From assembly GCF_009363535.1 (NCBI RefSeq), contig NZ_CP045369.1, positions 3,731,001 to 3,795,000 on the forward strand: a stretch of DNA of 64,000 bases, in the 5' to 3' direction. Source of the stretch: Microbulbifer sp. THAF38 (GTDB lineage: Bacteria; Pseudomonadota; Gammaproteobacteria; Pseudomonadales; Cellvibrionaceae). The first letter of the stretch is position 1. Each line of letters begins with the position of its first letter. The notes under the pieces were generated by a model. It searched no databases and was not told the DNA's origin. It worked only from the letters and a program-made list of their open reading frames with translations. Below are positions 18,495 through 27,953 of the stretch, one piece after another. The position numbers and the translations under genes are program-made.

Positions 18495-19040
18495 ACCCCT
18501 GACTGACTCTAAGGAAGGTATAACCCCCTTAGGAAAAATCAGATATCTGCTAACAGAGCAGGGTCCGAATTACCCGTGTGTTCGCTCCTCAGGAGGACCC
18601 CTTGAACCCTAAGCTTGGCTTAGAGTTCAGCCATAGCCACCAAACCGATTAGCGGGCAGTTAATCTACACTCTGCCCCAGTAGCAGAAATATTAGATGTC
18701 GTCGCCCACCTAAGGCTCAGTCATAAACTAGAGCTACTTCGTTACGTCAGGTAGATATTCACAGTCTGGGCCAATACAAATGGGAGTGAATTAAACTCAC
18801 ACTCCTACCATCAGGGGCCGGCACAATCTACCGATCCTGTACGAGAAGCAACCACAGTCAAATAGATTCGCCAATCCGTTAAGAGTGGAGTCCCTAAAGT
18901 AATTCAGAAATGCTCTCTCTATATTCTGTTGAGGGCATCCCCCCAACATCTCACAAGTTGATGATACCCCCTACTCCGCAGTCCCAGTCTAGTCAAAGGG
19001 GTGAGGGGGGAGCAGCCAACTCCTACCTCTATCAAATAAA

Positions 19041-19153
19041 GGTGTTACAGGTGTACAGGTGTTACAGAATCGCTGTAAGCCGCATGGTTACTGGCTTTGC
19101 ACTGTCACACCTTTCTGTTACCCCCAATTTCTCACAGTCCAAAGGTGTTACAG
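19041..19153. repeat. Iteron cluster A (candidate ori or crr of the satellite)
   Basis: Repeats of GGTGTTACAG: plus strand at 19041, 19050 (GGTGTACAG), 19058 and 19144; minus strand at 19102-19111 and 19115-19124. The whole block reappears inverted at 27792-27903, with the shared middle segment TTACTGGCTTT. P4-type alpha proteins bind decameric iterons at two separate loci, ori and crr, both needed for replication. Confidence 0.65.
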
Positions 19154-19329
19154 CATACTTTTAAACTGCGGCAATTTTGGCTAGGTACAACTAGTAATCT
19201 TGTGACCAAACATTTCAGAACCGATAGCGTCTTACAGAGAACCAATCAGTAAAAGACAAAATGATTGAGCCAAGCCTGCCCTCACTATGGTCAAACCACT
19301 GAGGCAGGCAGATTTTGAGCAGGGCTAAA

Positions 19330-19593
19330 TTAAGAAAGGAGAGTAAAAATCCACGCGAAGCGGGTTGATGATTCCAGTAGCTGCATGACTGCAAGAATTG
19401 CCAGCCCGATAGCAATAATGAAAGCAATATGCAACGGATGATTAGATATAAATATTGATGTCACACTTGCCACCAGAATAGTAAGCAATACTGGACAGGA
19501 TAGAAAGGTCCCCCGGATTAACGTTGATAATGACCTGTTCTGCGCATGTTGACCAAAATACATACCTCTACTGCAATCTTGATTACTCAACAA
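19330..19593 (-). CDS. Possible small two-helix membrane protein
   Basis: 87 codons from a TTG, or 77 from the in-frame ATG at about 19563. The C-terminal two thirds hold two hydrophobic segments (CPVLLTILVASVTSIFI and HIAFIIAIGLAILAVMQLL), suggesting a small inner-membrane protein. The ribosome site is poor for either start, and I recognise no family. Small membrane proteins are common in satellite cargo zones, but this could be a chance frame. Confidence 0.35.
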   Translation of the reverse strand: MLSNQDCSRGMYFGQHAQNRSLSTLIRGTFLSCPVLLTILVASVTSIFISNHPLHIAFIIAIGLAILAVMQLLESSTRFAWIFTLLS

Positions 19594-19741
19594 GGGGGTA
19601 CCCCTTTATTTCAACTTAGCTCCTTTACTTTTCATCCGAGCCTTAATCTGAGCTGCAAAAATAGTGGCCTTAGTGCAAGCTTCTTCTGGGGATACCTCTC
19701 CCTTCTAAGGCACCTGTTGCTTTTCCAAATCGGACAGTTTC

Positions 19742-19945
19742 TTAGTCTTCTTTGTCGTCATCCTTACATATCTCTTCGATAGATTTTTGGGTTCCAGAAG
19801 CTAGATGATCAGGCTCCTCAATATCCTCGGAAATTTTCTTTAGTTCACGGCTGCGGCGCTTGGCAAATTCTTCGATTTCCTTTTGTGTCCAGCCTTTCTT
19901 TTGTCTGGCCTCAGCCAGGCGTTTCACTTTATCTTTATCAGTCAT
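19742..19945 (-). CDS. Small charged protein coupled to acetyltransferase-like gene
   Basis: 67 residues, very rich in Lys, Glu and Asp (starts MTDKDKVKRLAEARQKKGWT). A short helix-turn-helix-like stretch (KKGWTQKEIEEFAKRRSREL) is possible but not convincing. The ATG overlaps the upstream stop as TGATG, so translation is coupled to the acetyltransferase-like gene. A small acidic protein coupled to a GNAT-like protein could be an antitoxin or partner. Toxin-antitoxin operons more often place the antitoxin first, so this is only a suggestion. Confidence 0.5.
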   Translation of the reverse strand: MTDKDKVKRLAEARQKKGWTQKEIEEFAKRRSRELKKISEDIEEPDHLASGTQKSIEEICKDDDKED

Positions 19946-20289
19946 CACAATATATCTCTTGTCAGGTAGTTGCCCTTGGCGATGTACTGATATCCGTATC
20001 TCTCATAGAAGGCTCTCACCGTTTCATTAACCGGATTTATGATCCTAATACGATTGGCATTGATCATCCGCGCATAGATTTCATACGCTAGGATAATTGT
20101 ATCGAATACATTGGAGCGTTCGCCTAGGTCGCGCGGCATGGCTTCCACTACGTCCAGGCGCATCCCTGTAGCATGATAGGTAGGGCGGCCTAGAGAGATA
20201 GCCGTAAGTATGTTGTTTTTCCACACGGCGATTTCAAAACGCTTGGGGTAGCTTTCTTGTAGTAGCTGTAGTTTTGCGGCCAGTCCCAT
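19945..20289 (-). CDS. GNAT-like acetyltransferase domain protein
   Basis: 114 residues. The C-terminal half resembles the end of GNAT folds: a strand MRLDVVEAMPRD, a helix ILAYEIYARMINANRIRI, then NPVNETVRAFYERYGY, which matches the usual 'NPxNxxxxxFYxxxGF' ending. The protein is shorter than typical GNATs (about 140-160), with an in-frame TAG 15 nt upstream of the ATG, so the N-terminus may be reduced. GNATs transfer acetyl groups from acetyl-CoA to amines, and some are tRNA-acetylating toxins. The acetyl-CoA pyrophosphate loop (R/QxxGxG/A) is not clear, so activity is uncertain. Confidence 0.5.
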   Translation of the reverse strand: MGLAAKLQLLQESYPKRFEIAVWKNNILTAISLGRPTYHATGMRLDVVEAMPRDLGERSNVFDTIILAYEIYARMINANRIRIINPVNETVRAFYERYGYQYIAKGNYLTRDIL

Positions 20290-20332
20290 TTGTACTGCCG
20301 AAGCCTAGAGAATTCCCAGCTTTGGGTGGCCT

Positions 20333-20473
20333 CTAGGGCTTGAGGGGCAAGACTATGATTTTTTTCTTAATAATCTTTTTACATAGTTGTGAACTAGATA
20401 AACGTTTTAGTCTCAACCATATTGCTTGATTAGTATTTTCTGCAACAAACCATTCTGTTTCTTTATATCTCAT
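20333..20473 (-). CDS. Possible 46-residue basic protein
   Basis: Starts MRYKETEWFVAENTNQAIWL and ends in a lysine-rich tail. An AGGA ribosome site lies 6 nt before the ATG. It sits in a gap between the ATPase remains and the acetyltransferase-like gene. No family recognised. The composition is credible but the length makes it weak. Confidence 0.3.
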   Translation of the reverse strand: MRYKETEWFVAENTNQAIWLRLKRLSSSQLCKKIIKKKIIVLPLKP

Positions 20474-20628
20474 AGAGTTCCTGATTCAAAATCTCAAAAC
20501 GCTATCACCTAACGTCTGCTTAAGTCGCACCAAAACCAGAGTGTTATTATGTTAATCTTTAGGTATATAAAGCTATACAATAACACGGAAACTTAGGTGG
20601 TCAGACTGCAAGCGTGCGTCATTTATTT

Positions 20629-22385
20629 TTAATTAAATACCTGTTCAATGAGTCGTTTAATCGTTTGGTTCTCTAGTTTCGCTGCTATAGGTGAAATATT
20701 GTCATGTCCTTCACGCCAATGCATTCCATCATTGTAGATAACACCAAGTAAATAGAAATATTCAGGTATGGTTACTCCACTCCTCTCAGCGAAGGAAAGC
20801 TTTTCCCTGGTTTTAAATGTAGATAGAAAAATCTGTCTGCTGGCATCATTATTTAGTTGCTGATAAACAGATTTTTCAATTGCTACTCTCACAGCGCAAC
20901 AGACAGCCAAAGGATCGAGTTCATCCTCTTCTTCAATGTACTTCCTGGCTTCTGCTTTGGTGAATCTTGAGAATTTATCACCTTCACCCCAAGTCTGGCG
21001 CAAGCCGAGCGCATGAAATTCTGCGCGCTTGTTAATTTCATTAGGATGATAGTGCAGTAAAAACTTAGATACATCGTTCTTAATTGAAAGCTCATCGCGC
21101 TTCCTTAGAAGCTTGACCATTGCTTGATTTGGTTGGATCTCCTTTTTATCTAAGTAGTAAATTTTTTGATTGCTAAATGCAAAATTTTTAAAATAATATG
21201 GATTGAGGTGAGTAAGAATAAGTGGGTATAAGCGGCGACCATCATTATTAAATTTATCGATAAGTTTCGTAATGTAATATTGAACAGCAACTAGATTGGC
21301 ATCATCTAGATAGTCAAAAACTTCATCAATTACAAGAATGGCATTGAGTCCGGTTAGCTTTCTTTCGGCTCGATACAATAGTGCCACAAATGTAATGACG
21401 TCCCTCTGACCATTTGATATATGGTTCGCCTTTGGGAGCTCTACAACAAGCTTCTTCCCTCTCTCCTTAGGGGAGATGTTGCACCAAGAACTATTAAATG
21501 CTTCAAGTATTTCTTTGAATCCATTTTTTCAATAATGTAGCGACTATATTTTACCGCCCTTTTAAATTTTTCTTTATCTTTTCTGTATTCAGAATGCAGC
21601 TGAATTGCAATCAAGAAAGCTAACTCGCGTCTATCTACACCTAAGTTTGCGGCTAATATATGGTTAGCTATATTATTTAATGGTTCTACTTCAGCAAGCG
21701 TGTCAGATCTGTTATTTAAGATCCAATCTTTTAGCTGCTCTGCATTTCCATTCTGTCCATTAATTTCAGAAATTACCTTGTCTACTTTTGCTTAATTTCT
21801 CACCTGGGACATTCGATTAAATTCAATGAAAAAATCACTAAGCGAACTGGAAAAATAAGGGTTTTTAAGATAAGAAGAAATGTTGGGTAGCACTTTCCCA
21901 TTGATCCCAAAATCGCTTTTTTGTGAGAGATATGAGTAGCTGAAATCCTCCTTCTTAGGAATGGTGTCAATCAGTGTGACTGGTTCAACGGCTATTGAAG
22001 CGCTAACAGCGGTCCTGCCCCCAAAGTTTCTACCTATTCCTTTCGCTTTTATTTTATTGTTAATTACAAATGAGGAAAAGTGATTGGTAATATTGTTATT
22101 CTCCAAATCGGCTGCTAAACAATATTCATTTCCGTCGCCATCCTTATATTCTATAGATAGTTTTGGCTGTAAACCTGAGTCGCTTTTATGCTGGAGGTCA
22201 TCATGAACAGATATTTTTTTACTCTGGAGGCTAAGGAATGCTGTGGCAAATGAACTTTTACCAAAGCCATTTGGAGCCACTAATAAACTTGGCTTATTTG
22301 GAATTATATCCAATTCAAAAGATCGATCTGATATTCCTTTGACGTTTTCTATTCTAATTTTCTTTAGTGTCACATCTATATCCAC
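20629..22385 (-). pseudogene. SMC/ABC-like ATPase of a candidate defence pair, broken
   Basis: Read through two lesions, this is one ATPase of about 585 residues. The N-terminus has MTLKKIRIENVKGISDRSF and a Walker A loop APNGFGKSSF. The C-terminal half has an ABC signature (ISNGQRDVITFVALL) and Walker B (AILVIDEVFDYLDD), then LILTHLNPYYF with the switch histidine. Lesion 1 is an in-frame TAA at 21792-21794, after which the frame continues (AKVDKVISEING). Lesion 2 is a frameshift at a six-T run (21524-21529); one extra base would restore the frame (EKNGFKEIL). The start is probably the GTG at 22385. It follows the GIY-YIG gene by 55 bp. Such ATPase plus nuclease pairs are typical anti-phage modules. 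Confidence 0.75.
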
Positions 22386-22440
22386 TTAAATAACTAATTC
22401 TAAGGGCAATACACTAAACATCCTTTGTCGCCACCCTTCG

Positions 22441-22827
22441 CTAGGGATTCTGATGCCAGCCAAGACCTATATGCCTTGGACAAAGAACGCCAATTGCATA
22501 AGCTTCCAGCAAGACTCTGTGTCTTGAGTTTACAACAGTGAGGCATTTGAAAGAATGGCCCTTTCTTAGTTTTGAGCCGTCGCCAGACAAATATTTTTTT
22601 GTGAAAGATGAAGAACCACCTAGGTGGTTCTTTAGCCTTTGATGAATGCCATTCTTACCTCTAGGTGTATTTCCCACGTGTAGAATAGAGCCACGATTGG
22701 TTATAATAATGTAGACCCCTCTTTGATTCGGTGCGTCCAGGCGCTGACCTTTCTCCGGGAACGGGTAAGCCTCTGATGCGATTAACTTCTGGAATAAAGC
22801 TTTAATCTTATTTAATTCCTGACTCAA
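22441..22827 (-). CDS. GIY-YIG nuclease-like protein, partner of ATPase
   Basis: 128 residues. The single-domain GIY-YIG core can be followed: GVYIIITNRGSILHVGNT (GVY and HVG replacing GIY and YIG), a downstream arginine in GIHQRLKNHL, and a glutamate in RVLLEAYAIGVLCP at the place of the metal-binding Glu. The family cuts DNA with one Mg2+; members occur in restriction enzymes, homing endonucleases and repair. The gene is first in an operon with the ATPase (55-bp gap). The reading frame is intact, although its partner is broken. No other domain is present, so target recognition probably came from the ATPase. Confidence 0.7.
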   Translation of the reverse strand: MSQELNKIKALFQKLIASEAYPFPEKGQRLDAPNQRGVYIIITNRGSILHVGNTPRGKNGIHQRLKNHLGGSSSFTKKYLSGDGSKLRKGHSFKCLTVVNSRHRVLLEAYAIGVLCPRHIGLGWHQNP

Positions 22828-22908
22828 AACTAACCCCCTAACTTCACGCTTACAGGCAAATCTGAAAAGCAGCGGAAATTATTTCCAATTAGAACACACC
22901 GTCAAACA

Positions 22909-23844
22909 TTAAGTTTGATCGAGGATTTGTAATATATCGCCATCAAGACTTACCTTTGCTTTTACAAAGTTACGTACTACGCCACCAAAAGCATTTTTGC
23001 CGCGATATGTAGTTCTAATGACTAAGTGATCCCCCCTGTCCCAGTAAACCGTTTCATCATGTTCGTAACTATCGGGGTCATTCATTGATCTTTTGATAAG
23101 ACGCTCCAGATTGTTATGTGAACCATCCCACGCGCTGAATTGGCGGTCAATTCTTTTCTTCCTTGCTTCCACTGCAATTTTGGCCTGCTTCTCCTCTTCA
23201 ATTTTTACGGTGTAATGGGTCAGCTTCTCTTTGTATTTCTCATTACTCGGATGCATAATTAACAGCTGTTGATACAAATCTCTGTTTTGCTCAAATTTAG
23301 ATGCAGGAATGGTTTTGAGTTTAGCGAGTAGCGATTCTGTCTTTTGAACTTTTTCTTTCTCTGCTATTGCAGCTTTTGCTGAATTGCTAATTTTTATTAG
23401 CTGCTCATCACCAGAAACTAAAAACTTAGACGTTTGAGAAACTACCGCTTGATAATTCTTTTGAGACAATGCCGTATTCGCTTGCGCTAGGATTTCCTCT
23501 TTATTATTATTGAAATAGTCGATATTTTCCTGTCGTACTTGCGCGGCCCTTTCTGCCTGTTCTCGAGCTTGCTGTGCTGCTAGTTCTTGCTCTTTCCTAC
23601 TCTGTGCCTGTCCAACAAATAAGCCAAAAGCCATAAATAGAGCAAAAACAGTTACTGATCTAGCTTTAACCGATAACTCTTTGTTAGTTTTTGAATAAGC
23701 GAAACTTCTTGAAGGAGGGAGCAGCAACAAAGCAATTGCAATTAAACACAGAGCACCCACAGGAGACTCGAATAAAGATGTTAGACCTGCTAGTAAAAAT
23801 AGAACTCCAAATGCCCAATTGAGTATCAAATACACATATTTCAT
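22909..23844 (-). CDS. Membrane-anchored coiled-coil protein of unknown function
   Basis: 311 residues. The N-terminus has about three hydrophobic segments (residues 1-25, 28-45, 64-80). A long charged coiled coil follows (about 82-240, QSRKEQELAAQQAREQAERA). A compact C-terminal domain (about 243-311) contains SAWDGSHNNLERLIKRSMND, PDSYEHDETVYWD and TTYRGKNAFGGVV. That C-terminal domain is of a kind seen on unrelated membrane or zinc-ribbon N-termini in many bacteria, but I know no function for it. It is cargo of the island, transcribed in the same direction as the nuclease gene 80 bp downstream. Confidence 0.6.
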   Translation of the reverse strand: MKYVYLILNWAFGVLFLLAGLTSLFESPVGALCLIAIALLLLPPSRSFAYSKTNKELSVKARSVTVFALFMAFGLFVGQAQSRKEQELAAQQAREQAERAAQVRQENIDYFNNNKEEILAQANTALSQKNYQAVVSQTSKFLVSGDEQLIKISNSAKAAIAEKEKVQKTESLLAKLKTIPASKFEQNRDLYQQLLIMHPSNEKYKEKLTHYTVKIEEEKQAKIAVEARKKRIDRQFSAWDGSHNNLERLIKRSMNDPDSYEHDETVYWDRGDHLVIRTTYRGKNAFGGVVRNFVKAKVSLDGDILQILDQT

Positions 23845-24499
23845 TATTGTATCCTTTCTTTGAACTGCGGTACTTTTATACCTAACAATTTATTAAAGAG
23901 CCGATGGGTTACTATCCATCTTGCCTTCATTTCTGAAATTTATCCTGCGGGCTTGTAAAAAATCTATTATTTACAGTATGTTATTAATTCTTATCAAAAT
24001 AGCAGCCAGAGCTAGTAAATTATCACCTAAAGTCCTCTAGTTTACCCTCCCGCGCTTGAGCACATTTTACCCAAAAATAAGCCAATAAGTTAGGAAAAAT
24101 TTTCTGCGGCTGTACGCCATGGCTCTATAATTTGCTCCTTGACACTAGTGATTCTCACATCCATTAATGCATGTAAATACTTATATAGGGGTACTATCAT
24201 TGATGATGTTCATCACAGGCTGTCCAACATTCAATAAAGTTCATCCTCTGCTTTCGACGTTATATACACTAGACAGGTCTAGCTTATCGGATAAAATAGA
24301 CATACGTTCATCGAATAAAGCGCTTTATCCATTTTCTTAAACTACGATATCCTCAGACGATCGGGTCGGCCTTGCTAGGGCCGGTAACTCTTTATCCATC
24401 TGTCGGCCAACCACCATTGCTCCATTAACACCCGTGGATTGCACTAAATACGCAGGTGTGTCTTTATAACCGTTTTTTTGAAGCCGGTACTTACAACAT
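23845..24499. other. Gene-free stretch of island DNA
   Basis: About 650 bp, AT-rich, without a credible gene. It separates the cargo genes from the integron-integrase relic. Confidence 0.4.
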
Positions 24500-24735
24500 T
24501 GGCTTTATGTCAACAAAGCAATTTTGCTGCCTTTCAGTTGTTTATAGCCGGGAAGAGATTAGAGCCATCATCTCAAAGCTGAAAGAAGACTACTTCCTTC
24601 AACTTGTACTAGTACGGCACGGAACTCAAATGTGCCGTATGCCTGTCATTGAGAGTTCAGGACATTGATTTTGTCGGCTACAATGTGGTCGCGATGAAGT
24701 AAAGGTAATAAAGGCCGGACCACACTACTACACAT
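24500..24735 (+). pseudogene. Integron-type tyrosine integrase (IntI-like) relic
   Basis: A fragment of about 75 codons in three frames. LSVVYSREEIRAIISKL (from about 24531) matches the 'LPVVLTxxEVxxIL' segment of IntI, followed by LVRHGTQM for the usual LYGTGMR. A +1 shift gives LSLRVQDIDFVGYNVV (from 24643), the 'LRVxDIDF' strand. Another shift gives GNKGRTTLL (24704), the 'GKGxKDRxTxLP' loop. Everything else is gone. It is a dead remnant, embedded downstream of the helicase gene. No attC array is recognised around it. Confidence 0.65.
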
Positions 24736-24862
24736 GTTCAGGTCCGCAACGCTGCAAATAGAATCCCCTAGGAAATTGGCCAACTTAAGCCACCAGCAAG
24801 CTTTGGGTTTATCCCCTACAAGCTAACTGTTTACTAAATAGCCAGCAACTTATTTGGAGAGT

Positions 24863-24885
24863 GTAAACGGCTGCACACCGTTTAC
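24863..24885. repeat. Inverted repeat after helicase gene
   Basis: Perfect 8-bp stem GTAAACGG/CCGTTTAC with a 7-nt loop. A third copy, GTAAACGG, follows at 24893-24900. It lies just past the helicase stop on the minus strand. No T run, so it is not a standard terminator. Confidence 0.45.
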
Positions 24886-24906
24886 AACACCTGTAAACGG
24901 CATGGG

Positions 24907-27723
24907 CTACGCGGCCTTTTTCGTAAGTAGTCCCTTTTCTCCATCATCCTCAACAGGAATCAAGTGAGGTCGAATGATTAGCACCCGTTCAGGGTTACGC
25001 CCACTATTCGGCAAGCGCGTTGGTATCGAGAATTTCCCATTGCCATCACGCTCCAAAGCACCACAGGCGGCCAGTAGTTGCTTTGCCTTCCGATCACTTA
25101 GCCCTTTGCAAACCTCTGCTTTGAAGGTGGCCGGGTAAACGTAGTAAACGGTCTCAGAACATGCCTGTCCCTCAAGGGCATTACTGTCCTGTAGCGTTTT
25201 TCGGTATCCGCAACGCTTCAAAGTACGAACAGTGTGATCATCAGCCGTGAAGTCCTCTCGATCCCAGCGGGTAAAGTGGGACTCTCCGTAGAGATCAAAG
25301 AATAGCCTCAGCGCTGCCAAGGTCTGCCGGTCCTCCAGGTTTCCAACACATACCCAAGCGCTAAAACAGGTTTTGGCTGCTTCCATGGCCATGCCTTTAG
25401 GCCAGCCTGTAATTCCCGCAGTGGAAGCCAGCTCTCCGGCAAAACCAACGAGAGCAAACTTCTCTGCTGCCCTGCGTACTTGGCCACTCACATCATCAGA
25501 CAGCTCTGCAGCAAAGTTCACCAGCTCTCGGCGAATCTGGGTTGCCAGCTTTTCCAAGTTGCTAGCGCAAAGCTCTCTGATAAACGTATAAAGAGCCACT
25601 CCATGGAATAAGGACGCTTCCTCAACCATATAGCGGGATAACGCAGCCCCCCCGGCAAACCCATGCAATTCATCAAAGATGCCGGCACCGCTCCCTGTAT
25701 CTGAGGGAATAGCCAGTAATCGCACTTCTTGCCCGGCTTTTGCTTTCTTACCCACTTCAGCCATCTGTTGATCAAGAGTGCGCTCGCCGGTTGAGAGGAA
25801 GACAAGCCTCCATTCAAACGCATTCCCGCGTACGCCTCCGCGATCATTAGCCCTTGCTTTGCCAGTGCCATTTCCCAGCATATAGGCAATATCTCCCACA
25901 ATACGGGGATCGCATTGGCTGATCTCATCGAGAATTAAGAGGCCGTCTGAGTGGGAGGCTGCAATACTTTCCAGCGCGTTATCAGTACTCCGCCAGGTAC
26001 GAACAAAATCAGGCCCACCATAAACAGAGGCAGCCACTTTAAGTAAGGTCGTTTTTCCTTGGGAGCTATCGCCAAAGAAATGAAAGCCAGTCGTTTCCAT
26101 ACCAATGAGATTTAATAGGGGTCCTGCAAATGCCGCTGAAACTGCAAATAACAACCGGGTATTGTTCTTACAATAGCTCGCTATATGCTCACGCCATTAC
26201 TGAAGTTCACCACTAAACTTTATTTTATTGAGATCTGGACTTGTGGAGTAAAAATACAGGGGCTCTACAGGAGTTCCCAGGGTTTCATTTGGTAGTAAGT
26301 AGGCATTGCCATGCCAGCCAAGTTTATTCACCAAGACATAGCGATTGGGGCTTTTTGCCGTTTGTAAGTACTGAACGATTCTGCGTCTTGGTTGCTGCCC
26401 CGCCTCAGCACGAAGGCCCATGCTATACAGTTGCTTGAGCACTTCTGCACCGCCTTCAGTTGCTAGATACTCACTGGGTATATTCCATTCTTTAACAATG
26501 CCATCAGGGTCAAGGAATCGAACCAAGGTGCCCCAGTTTCTTCCTTTGGGGTCACGAGTTAAAGCAAGCACATCCAGACGATCACAGATTCTCATTAGTG
26601 AAGGCTCATCATCTGTCCCCTGAATCGGGAAGAAAACCCCGCGATCATTTACTACAAATTGTCCAGACTCGGCCCCTTTATTACTTCCTCCCTTATTTTG
26701 GGCTTGATGTTCCGTTGCTACGGGCTGATAGGACGTTAAAAACTTTCCTTCTGTAATTAAAGCTGAAAGCTGCTCTCTTGTAATACCGGCAGCTTCCACA
26801 TCAGCCGCATCGCCTTTAGCTGGCCACTTAGGTCCTAAGGACTCTAAACACACCATAGAAATCTTACACTCCATAGTGTGTAGCATCGCAGCCAGCTTAA
26901 GCATACAGTCTTTACCTGCTGCATCATTGTCGGGCCAGAGAAGTACCTCCCTTCCATGTAGAGGCTTAAAATCTGCTTTGCCCAGCGCTTTACTACCACC
27001 GGGCCAGGTCATACAAACATAACCCGGCAGCAGGCTAGCAGCTGCATCCGCAGCCTTTTCACCCTCGGTTAGCAATACCGGAGCTTTAGAGCGCTTTGCC
27101 AATAGATCCAGCTTATAGAGTGGCCGCTTTTTTACCGGCTGCTTCCATCTCCAAGAATTGCGACCCTTCGAATCCCGGCAATAGGTTAAGGGGCGATAGT
27201 CTTTTGATCTTGCATCGCCTTTCTGAATGTAAAAACGCATCACCTTCATTAACAATGAGCCGCACTGCCCACGGTACTCCCAAACTTTAGAGGGTTTACC
27301 GTTATGGGGATGGGTTGTTGGGCAAGATTGCTCTGCTTCTAAAGGTACCGGCAATACGGCTTCCCAGGAGTTACCGGCTGGCTTTTTGGGTTTCGACTTA
27401 TAGGTTGAGCGAGGTGGAATAGACTCCCTTTCAGAGAGCCCCAGAAAAGCAGCAAGCCTTTGCGCTGCCTCTCCATTGTTAACCCTCTCAAGATAGGCAA
27501 CCAGCGATACGAGGTCCCCACCTTTTTCATCCGCTGCAAAATCTGCCCATGCGCCAGTGTTGCGATTTACAGAGAAGGAGCCTTTGCTGCTATCAGATCG
27601 AGTTGGGTTAAGAGCATTATATTCAGCTCCCTGATATGAGCCATCTGGAGCCCAGTGCGCCAAGACTTCATCAGCCCGATCAAGGGCGAGGTCTGCCACT
27701 CGTTTAATATCAAAGCGTGCCAT
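24907..27723 (-). pseudogene. P4 alpha-like primase-helicase (TOPRIM plus DUF927), split by in-frame stop
   Basis: One frame of 939 codons interrupted by a TAA at 26197-26199, where the flanking text reads GELQ-stop-WREHIASYCKNN; a CAA-to-TAA change would explain it. The N-terminal half (508 residues) has a primase-type region and a TOPRIM fold (VLLTEGEKAADAA about 216-228, WPDNDAAG about 263-270). The C-terminal half is a DUF927 helicase with Walker A GDSSQGKTTLLK and Walker B GLLILDEIS. P4-type proteins open the origin, prime and unwind. A C-terminal fragment could start internally, but a full protein needs stop readthrough. Iterons lie just upstream (27792-27903). Confidence 0.83.
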
Positions 27724-27791
27724 TAGCTTTCCTTATATTTAGTTTTAACCCCAGCCCCATAAGGCTTCCAACAGAACTGCGGGCCTCACTC

Positions 27792-27903
27792 CTGTTACAC
27801 CTTTTTGCTGTAACACTCTTGGGGTAACAGAAAGGTGTGACAGCGGAAAGCCAGTAAATACGGAGCTTTCAGCCATGCTGTAACACCTGTACACCTGTAA
27901 CCC
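27792..27903. repeat. Iteron cluster B, inverted copy of cluster A
   Basis: Decamers related to GGTGTTACAG at 27792-27801, 27809-27818, 27821-27830, 27834-27843, 27878-27887, 27887-27895 and 27895-27903 on mixed strands. Read on the minus strand, the order and spacing match cluster A at 19041-19153. It lies in the 230-bp gap upstream of the primase-helicase gene. Confidence 0.65.
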
Positions 27904-27953
27904 TTTTTTTAAAGAGGGGGTAAGATCGCCCCGAATAGAGGCAATAGTCTTAT

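Larger units (their letters stand above)
17910..19040. other. Hairpin-rich noncoding zone of the island
   Basis: About 1.1 kb without a credible gene, packed with inverted repeats. Besides the AAACC array (18103-18494) there are GGGTCC/GGACCC enclosing CTCCTCAGGAG (18561-18600), TGAACCCTAAGC/GCTTAGAGTTCA (18603-18629, one mismatch) and GGAGTG/CACTCC near 18783-18806. It could hold a structured RNA, tandem terminators or single-strand DNA structures. I cannot tell which. Confidence 0.5.

Noticed and set aside
18388..18612. 74-codon frame in the hairpin zone
   Set aside because: It coincides with stacked inverted repeats, which explain the open frame better than a protein.
18100..18640. Hairpin array as integron attC sites, prompted by the IntI relic
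   Set aside because: No R' GTTRRRY / R'' RYYYAAC pairs and no cassette genes between the hairpins.
24907..26154. Helicase half as an independent gene
   Set aside because: Same frame as the primase half, conserved text runs through the stop, and no ribosome site exists for an internal start; treated as one broken gene.
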